Shown here one piece after another: positions 59,367-63,495 of a stretch of 63,495 nt of DNA. The translations under genes and the position numbers were made by a program. Under the pieces are notes generated by a model. That model was not told where the DNA came from. It made no database searches and saw only the letters and a program-made list of their open reading frames with translations. The stretch is from a virus: positions 1 to 63,495 of the IMG/VR virus record IMGVR_UViG_3300049203_000046, one strand, 5' to 3'. How positions within the stretch are numbered: the first letter of the stretch is position 1; each line of letters begins with the position of its first letter.

Positions 59367-60466
59367 TGGCGACCGTCCCGAACAATTCAATCCACCCGAA
59401 CCGCTTCAGGGCGGCCAAAATTGGGGCCGAGTGGTTCGCCAACTTCTACTATGCCGAAGGCGATAGCTATTACGGCATGGCCCACGACAATCGCGCGATG
59501 GCTCAGCGCATGGCGCGCTCGAATGTCGATCCGCACGTCGTCGCCTACCGCATTCGCATCATCAAGCGCGATCCGGCCACGTACCTGGATCGGCTGATTG
59601 CTGCGGCCGAATGGACGCTGAGGCAAGCGTATGAGAAGTGGCAGGACGGTGGCGGCGCACGAAGTGGCACGAACTTCGAGGCGTGGAGCGCCGCTCATGG
59701 TCGGCTCTTCGCGCTGCAACACCGCAGACGCTGCAAGAGCCTGCCGCCTCAGACCCCTGTTCTCAGTTACGACCTACCGGCCGACGTCGCCGAGCAGATC
59801 AAGCGCAAGCGAGCGGCCAAGTCTGAGCGCGATCCCAATTGGGTCGACAGAACCGAGGGCTTCACCGAGACGGCCAAGCCTTTTCGTTTGGCCGTCCCGC
59901 ATCGTGGCGACATGAGCTTCCTCATTGGCTCGGCGCACCTGGAAGGGTTGAGGTTGCCGCACACGACCGGGATCAAGGACGATCCCGACGTCATGCGCTT
60001 CGGCAGCTACGCAGAGGCGGTCAGGTGGGCTCGCGGCAACCTCGATAAGAGTGCCCTGCCAAGGCTTCTCGTTGTCTACGACAATGGCACATACGCGCCA
60101 GTCGACCTGAACAGCGAGGACTATCACGTTCGTGAAGCCATGAAGGCGCAGCACCCTGCCACGAGCGAGCGTGATTGGGATAACGAGATCACGCCAGAGA
60201 ATGGCTGGAAGTTCTCGCAGGGCTCGCGTCCTCGCGGGCTCAACGACAACGACGCGTTCGAGTTCGTCCGCATCTATAAGGGCAAGTGGGAAACCATCGG
60301 CACCTTGACCGCACGAGAGTTCAATTGGGAGCTTTGGTGCCACTACAGGCCGGTCGACAAACCTCTGCTCGCCTCCGCAGCTGACGTCGGCACGGCCAAG
60401 CCAGCTACACCCGCCGATTATGTCGGCAGCATCGCTGACGCCATGCTGAAGGGGGTGCTGCCATGA
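59366..60466 (+). CDS. hypothetical protein with shared C-terminal tail
   Basis: A 366-residue protein; GAGGAAG precedes ATG 59366. It contains an N-terminal segment YYAEGDSYYGMAHDNRAMAQ, a basic middle, and an alpha/beta C-terminal half. Its last residues, GSIADAMLKGVLP, closely match the end of the 143-residue protein at 60952 (AKIGDAMLKDYLP). No family is recognised. It overlaps the next gene by four bases. Confidence 0.7.
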   Translation: MATVPNNSIHPNRFRAAKIGAEWFANFYYAEGDSYYGMAHDNRAMAQRMARSNVDPHVVAYRIRIIKRDPATYLDRLIAAAEWTLRQAYEKWQDGGGARSGTNFEAWSAAHGRLFALQHRRRCKSLPPQTPVLSYDLPADVAEQIKRKRAAKSERDPNWVDRTEGFTETAKPFRLAVPHRGDMSFLIGSAHLEGLRLPHTTGIKDDPDVMRFGSYAEAVRWARGNLDKSALPRLLVVYDNGTYAPVDLNSEDYHVREAMKAQHPATSERDWDNEITPENGWKFSQGSRPRGLNDNDAFEFVRIYKGKWETIGTLTAREFNWELWCHYRPVDKPLLASAADVGTAKPATPADYVGSIADAMLKGVLP

Positions 60467-60654
60467 GGCAGGCTCTCGCGAGCATGGCCATGGGTTGGTT
60501 TCTGATCCTCTCTGGCTGGGAGAACTCGACGCCCATCATCGTCGACGAATACGCCAGCCAGGAAGATTGCCAGCAGGCGCGATACAGCGCCGGCATCAGC
60601 CACTTCAAGATGGCCTGCATCCCCTCGGCCGAAGCGGTCGAGGCTCAGAAGTAA
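60463..60654 (+). CDS. small exported or membrane protein
   Basis: A 63-residue protein coupled by an ATGA overlap. Residues 1-18 (MRQALASMAMGWFLILSG) look like a signal peptide or membrane anchor. The remaining part has two cysteines (EDCQQAR and MACIPS), which could form a disulfide outside the cytoplasm. Confidence 0.6.
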   Translation: MRQALASMAMGWFLILSGWENSTPIIVDEYASQEDCQQARYSAGISHFKMACIPSAEAVEAQK

Positions 60655-60675
60655 TCACCACCACGGAGCACGACA

Positions 60676-60924
60676 ATGCAGAACATCATACTCGGAGCAG
60701 CGTGCGCGCTGTTCGTCGCCTCGTTCGTCAACATGGTCATGGCCGGCAAGGGCTGGAGGAGCGACGCCACCGACCGGCTCAACGACAAGGGCAAGGTTGT
60801 TGAGCGCAGCGGGCTCATGGTCGTCACCGACCACGGGACCGGCGTCCAGTACGTCGTCCTGCCCATGGCCGGCATGACCGTGCGCGTCGACAAAGACGGC
60901 AAGCCAATGGTCGCCGGCAAGTAA
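60676..60924 (+). CDS. membrane-anchored DUF6440-like protein
   Basis: An 82-residue protein; GGAGCACGACA precedes ATG 60676. An N-terminal membrane helix (IILGAACALFVASFVNMVMA) is followed by a small beta domain with TDHGTGVQYVVLP and VDKDGKPMV. That pattern resembles DUF6440, found in small phage and bacterial proteins of unknown role. Confidence 0.65.
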   Translation: MQNIILGAACALFVASFVNMVMAGKGWRSDATDRLNDKGKVVERSGLMVVTDHGTGVQYVVLPMAGMTVRVDKDGKPMVAGK

Positions 60925-60951
60925 TCACCACACCACAACAGGAGCACGACA

Positions 60952-61383
60952 ATGGGATTTGTCATCGGAGTTATTTTGGGCGCTGCCCTCTGGCACTTTG
61001 GGAGGGACATCGCCATCGCAATGTGGAACGGCGCGCCACCACGGACGCCGCAGCCACCGAAAGAACCGGCCAAGCCAGAGGACAAGGCGCAGGAGCCCGT
61101 TGCCGGCGGCGTCTATGTGCGGTTCGTCGATGCGAAGAGCGGGCTGGTCTATCTGAGGGATCATCCGACGATCCCGTTCTCGGCGGGCATCGGCCACGCT
61201 TCACGCTTCAACACAATCGAGCGGGCGACCAAGGCGATGGCCCGTCAGTTCCCTAGCTACACTGGCTACTACGACGTGATCGACCAGCATGGGAACATCT
61301 GGTTCCAGCAGGGCGCAACGACGGCGGATGACAGCTTCTCCGCCAAGATCGGCGACGCCATGCTCAAGGACTACCTGCCATGA
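60952..61383 (+). CDS. membrane-anchored hypothetical protein
   Basis: A 143-residue protein; AGGAGCACGACA precedes ATG 60952. It has an N-terminal hydrophobic helix (MGFVIGVILGAALWHF), a Pro/Glu/Lys linker, and a soluble beta domain from about residue 50. The C-terminus AKIGDAMLKDYLP is shared with the protein at 59366. Four-base overlap with the next gene. Confidence 0.65.
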   Translation: MGFVIGVILGAALWHFGRDIAIAMWNGAPPRTPQPPKEPAKPEDKAQEPVAGGVYVRFVDAKSGLVYLRDHPTIPFSAGIGHASRFNTIERATKAMARQFPSYTGYYDVIDQHGNIWFQQGATTADDSFSAKIGDAMLKDYLP

Positions 61384-61685
61384 GCGGGACGATGGAGCAG
61401 CATCTGGAGAAGATGCGCCTGGAGAACGAGAAGCAGCGCCTCGGCATCATCGAAGGCACGCTCATGGGCCTGCTGATTATCGCCGGCATGGGCGTGGCCG
61501 CCACTCTCATTGGCTACCTGATCGTCAGTGGAATGGACACGGAACTGGTCGACGCTCTGGAAGAGTGCGGCCAGATCACGGTCAAGTGGGATCAGCGTGG
61601 CGAGTTCGACAAGAGCGTCGAGAACAAGTCGGTCGACGAGTGCCGGGCCAAGGTGTTCGAGCACTTCAAGGAGGCGACGCCATGA
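61380..61685 (+). CDS. small membrane protein
   Basis: A 101-residue protein. A charged N-terminal helix (MSGTMEQHLEKMRLENEKQR) leads to a strong membrane helix at about 28-52 (LMGLLIIAGMGVAATLIGYL). The C-terminal half is acidic with two cysteines. It is coupled to both neighbours by ATGA overlaps. Confidence 0.65.
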   Translation: MSGTMEQHLEKMRLENEKQRLGIIEGTLMGLLIIAGMGVAATLIGYLIVSGMDTELVDALEECGQITVKWDQRGEFDKSVENKSVDECRAKVFEHFKEATP

Positions 61686-61879
61686 AGCCTCCCTTCGACG
61701 AATGGTTCAAGGGCGAAGTCCGCACGATGGTCAATGATGCGAGCAGCAAGGGCTTGCTGCCAGCGTTCAAAGACGAGAACTCAATCGACGAGCTGGTCAC
61801 ACAGGAGATCAATCAGATGTCCAACGTGAGCATCATCGAAGCCCTCTCTGAATGGATGGCTCTGCCCGACGAAGCCTGA
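61682..61879 (+). CDS. small acidic protein
   Basis: A 65-residue acidic helical protein (MKPPFDEWFKGEVRTMVNDA) from ATG 61682, overlapping the previous stop by four bases. The longer frame from 61289 is a shadow. A pair of hairpins follows. No family is recognised. Confidence 0.6.
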   Translation: MKPPFDEWFKGEVRTMVNDASSKGLLPAFKDENSIDELVTQEINQMSNVSIIEALSEWMALPDEA

Positions 61880-61892
61880 CAACACGCTCTGC

Positions 61893-61931
61893 GAGGGGCG
61901 TGAGAGCGCCCTTCATAGAGCCGGTTGGCTC
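61893..61931 (+). other. two adjacent hairpins
   Basis: An eight-bp stem at 61893-61914 (loop TGAGAG) is followed by GAGCC-GGTT-GGCTC at 61918-61931. Neither has a U-tract. They separate the unit ending at 61879 from the gene at 61955. Confidence 0.55.
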
Positions 61932-61954
61932 ACCACCACGAAAAGGAAAGCACG

Positions 61955-62305
61955 ATGTTTAAGGAAGTGGAGAAGGGTGTCTTCAGCCCAAACCTTGAGA
62001 TCAAGGGGGTGCGGGTCAGCCGCGTCAACGGGTCGATCAGGATCGTCATCGATCGCGGCCTGTTCAAGCAACTCGGCGAACCGAAGTTCGTCAAGATGCT
62101 GAGGGGCGACGGCGAACACGAGGGGATGGTGGCCATGATGCCGATCAGGGCGAAGGTGGCCAACGCCTACACCATGAACAAAGCCAATCGCTCGATCAGC
62201 ATTAGCCCGAAGCGGTTCGGCGTCGAGTACCGTGGCAAGGCCAAGGTCGTGCCCCACGAAGTGACCGAGGACGGATTGGTTATTGATCTGAGGGGGCTGG
62301 TCTGA
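61955..62305 (+). CDS. hypothetical protein
   Basis: A 116-residue basic, beta-rich protein; CACGAAAAGGAAAGCACG precedes ATG 61955. It reads MFKEVEKGVFSPNLEIKGVR and has SRVNGSIRIVIDRG and SISPKRFGVEYRG strands. It overlaps the next ATG by one base. No family is recognised. Confidence 0.7.
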   Translation: MFKEVEKGVFSPNLEIKGVRVSRVNGSIRIVIDRGLFKQLGEPKFVKMLRGDGEHEGMVAMMPIRAKVANAYTMNKANRSISISPKRFGVEYRGKAKVVPHEVTEDGLVIDLRGLV

Positions 62306-62640
62306 TGCGGGACAAGATGACGGCGGAGCAGATCGCCGAACACACGGCCAAACGCAAGATCCTGCACGACCACGCCAGGAACGGCACGATCATCGAGAGC
62401 GGGTGGCAATCGCTGGTCGATCAGACGCTCAAGGGTGCCGGCGAGCGCCAGTTGCAGCTGATGCGGATGGCCTTCTTCTGCGGGGCCAAGCACTTGCAAG
62501 CGGTCTTGTTGGGCGGCGTCGCCCTCGACATGGAAGAAGATCAAGCCGACCTCGACATGATGGACAGCATCGACGGGGAACTGGACCGCTTCATCACCGA
62601 GTACATCGCAAGCATCACGCCCGGCGCTGGCCGGGCATGA
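62305..62640 (+). CDS. hypothetical protein
   Basis: A 111-residue helical protein coupled by TGATG. The N-terminal part is basic (AEHTAKRKILHDHARNG) and the C-terminal part acidic (MEEDQADLDMMDSIDGELDR). No family is recognised. Confidence 0.65.
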   Translation: MRDKMTAEQIAEHTAKRKILHDHARNGTIIESGWQSLVDQTLKGAGERQLQLMRMAFFCGAKHLQAVLLGGVALDMEEDQADLDMMDSIDGELDRFITEYIASITPGAGRA

Positions 62641-62669
62641 GCAACACCACGACACGAAAGGATACGACG

Positions 62670-63266
62670 ATGACGATCAGTGCTGAGCACGAAGGCATGA
62701 AGAATATGGTGGCCGACGTCACGAAGAGGTTGCTCGGGGAGTTCGACGACCTGGGCAAGGCTGACCCGATGCGGGCTACAGCCATGGCCATGACGGGGTT
62801 GGGCGCAGTGAATGCTGCGATCATCGCATCGCTGTTTAAGAGCACGGGCGACGACCTGATGGACGACGTGATCGTGAAGCTGGCCGAGCAGACGAGGCGC
62901 ATCATCAAGTCGTATGAGACGGGGATGCTTGAGCCGTCCAGCGAGAAGATCGGGGACATACCGAAGAGCATGGCCGCAGCCATGCTGCTGAAGGAGGCCG
63001 GCGGCGTCCCGTCTGCCGAGCCCGGCGTCGTTCAGTCAGCCATGAAAGTGCTGATGGAGGATGCTCAGGACGAGGACAACGTGAAGGTCACGGCCAAGAT
63101 GATCAAGAACTTCATCGCCCTGATCACCAGCTGGGTCATCCTCCAGACCAAGGACGAGGGGCGGCAGGTGATTTGGGAGGCCATCAAGATGGGTGCCGAT
63201 CTGATGTTGAAGGAAGCCCCGCCTCGGGAAGAGATCCTGAAGCAGGCGGAAGCGCTGAAGCACTGA
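62670..63266 (+). CDS. hypothetical helical protein
   Basis: A 198-residue protein. I chose ATG 62670, which has the full leader CACGACACGAAAGGATACGACG. ATG 62637 overlaps the previous stop but would translate that leader as SNTTTRKDTTM. The protein is nearly all helical (TAMAMTGLGAVNAAIIASLF), amphipathic, without cysteines. No family is recognised. Confidence 0.7.
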   Translation: MTISAEHEGMKNMVADVTKRLLGEFDDLGKADPMRATAMAMTGLGAVNAAIIASLFKSTGDDLMDDVIVKLAEQTRRIIKSYETGMLEPSSEKIGDIPKSMAAAMLLKEAGGVPSAEPGVVQSAMKVLMEDAQDEDNVKVTAKMIKNFIALITSWVILQTKDEGRQVIWEAIKMGADLMLKEAPPREEILKQAEALKH

Positions 63267-63273
63267 CACCAAC

Positions 63274-63293
63274 GAGGGCGGTTCGCCGCCCTC
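63274..63293 (+). other. hairpin with TTCG loop
   Basis: GAGGGCGG (63274-63281) and CCGCCCTC (63286-63293) pair perfectly around TTCG, eight bases after the stop at 63266. A C-rich tail replaces the usual T-run, so termination would be weak. Confidence 0.65.
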
Positions 63294-63321
63294 CCCTACA
63301 CCACATCACGAGGAAATCGAA

Positions 63322-63495
63322 ATGGATCCGAATGATATCGACGCCGAGGCAATCTTCGGCGCGCTCGAAGGGATCGTGCCGGCAGGAGAAGTGAGCACGG
63401 TCATGACCCTCACCGGGACAAAAGACGACGGGAGCGGCGCGCTCAGGATCGTGTCGACGGTGGATCAGGACGCCTCGATACTGGCGTTTAAGCTG
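63322..63495 (+). CDS. hypothetical protein, 5' part of junction-spanning gene
   Basis: ATG 63322 follows CACATCACGAGGAAATCGAA, the usual leader. Fifty-eight codons are present before the window ends; the frame continues at base 132 of the window to give 94 residues. Codon 57 reads Lys here and Thr in the left copy, because of the single mismatch of the overlap. Confidence 0.75.
   Translation, partial: MDPNDIDAEAIFGALEGIVPAGEVSTVMTLTGTKDDGSGALRIVSTVDQDASILAFKL
63365..63495. repeat. terminal overlap, right copy
   Basis: Identical to 1-131 except A at 63491 (C at 127). It marks the closure of the circular contig. Confidence 0.9.

Noticed and set aside
1-63495. True direct terminal repeat of a linear genome
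   Set aside because: The overlap is only 131 bases with a mismatch five bases from the end, and a gene runs through it; an assembly overlap of a circular map is simpler.

Overview
The window is one complete, circularly permuted genome of a tailed, podovirus-like temperate phage. The first 131 bases recur at the end with a single mismatch, so the contig closes into a circle of about 63.36 kb. High GC content, an attP-like site carrying the 3' half of a tRNA-Thr(GGT) gene, a family 19 muramidase and CobS/CobT-like proteins all fit an alphaproteobacterial host, perhaps Hyphomicrobiales; the host is inferred. I see no tape measure, sheath or major tail protein. There is a beta-propeller nozzle-like protein and a set of very large ejection-type proteins, which points to a short-tailed virion.

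Layout. (1) A rightward accessory/early region runs from 57276 through the closure to 9877. It holds about 28 mostly small unknown genes, several membrane proteins, a lipoprotein, a CobS-like AAA+ ATPase with a CobT-like VWA protein, and a DUF6283 protein. Many of these genes carry the same CA-rich leader and some have their own terminator. (2) A leftward block at 9940-12770 holds a zinc-finger protein, the attP core, a tyrosine integrase and a LuxR-type HTH protein. (3) A leftward block at 13040-15996 holds a holin candidate, a two-domain lysin, a second small membrane protein, a PD-(D/E)XK nuclease and a zinc-ribbon protein. (4) Replication and recombination: a leftward prim-pol/RepA-like helicase preceded by a Cro-like HTH gene (16455-18580), and a divergent rightward recombination set (Sak4-like ATPase, DUF669 SSB-like protein, exonuclease; 18684-21924). 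No DNA polymerase is visible. (5) A 35-kb leftward late block (21921-56831) runs, in transcription order, from packaging (TerL at 53248-54900) through an HslV-like peptidase, portal, fibers, GH19 lysin, scaffold, capsid, connectors, nozzle and second fiber to four ejection-type proteins, the last of 3318 residues.

Control. Three site families stand out. A TGTCACC-type, partly palindromic operator sits at six or more promoters outside the late block, including the promoter of the Cro-like gene itself. An ATAACCGGACGA motif occurs in four of the few intergenic gaps of the late block. The CA-rich leader precedes about twenty genes outside the late block and seems to have been translated into at least one fused protein. 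An array of five to six tandem hairpins at 57053-57202 sits between the divergent late and early units. All positions were read by eye; family names rest on motif recognition, not on searches.
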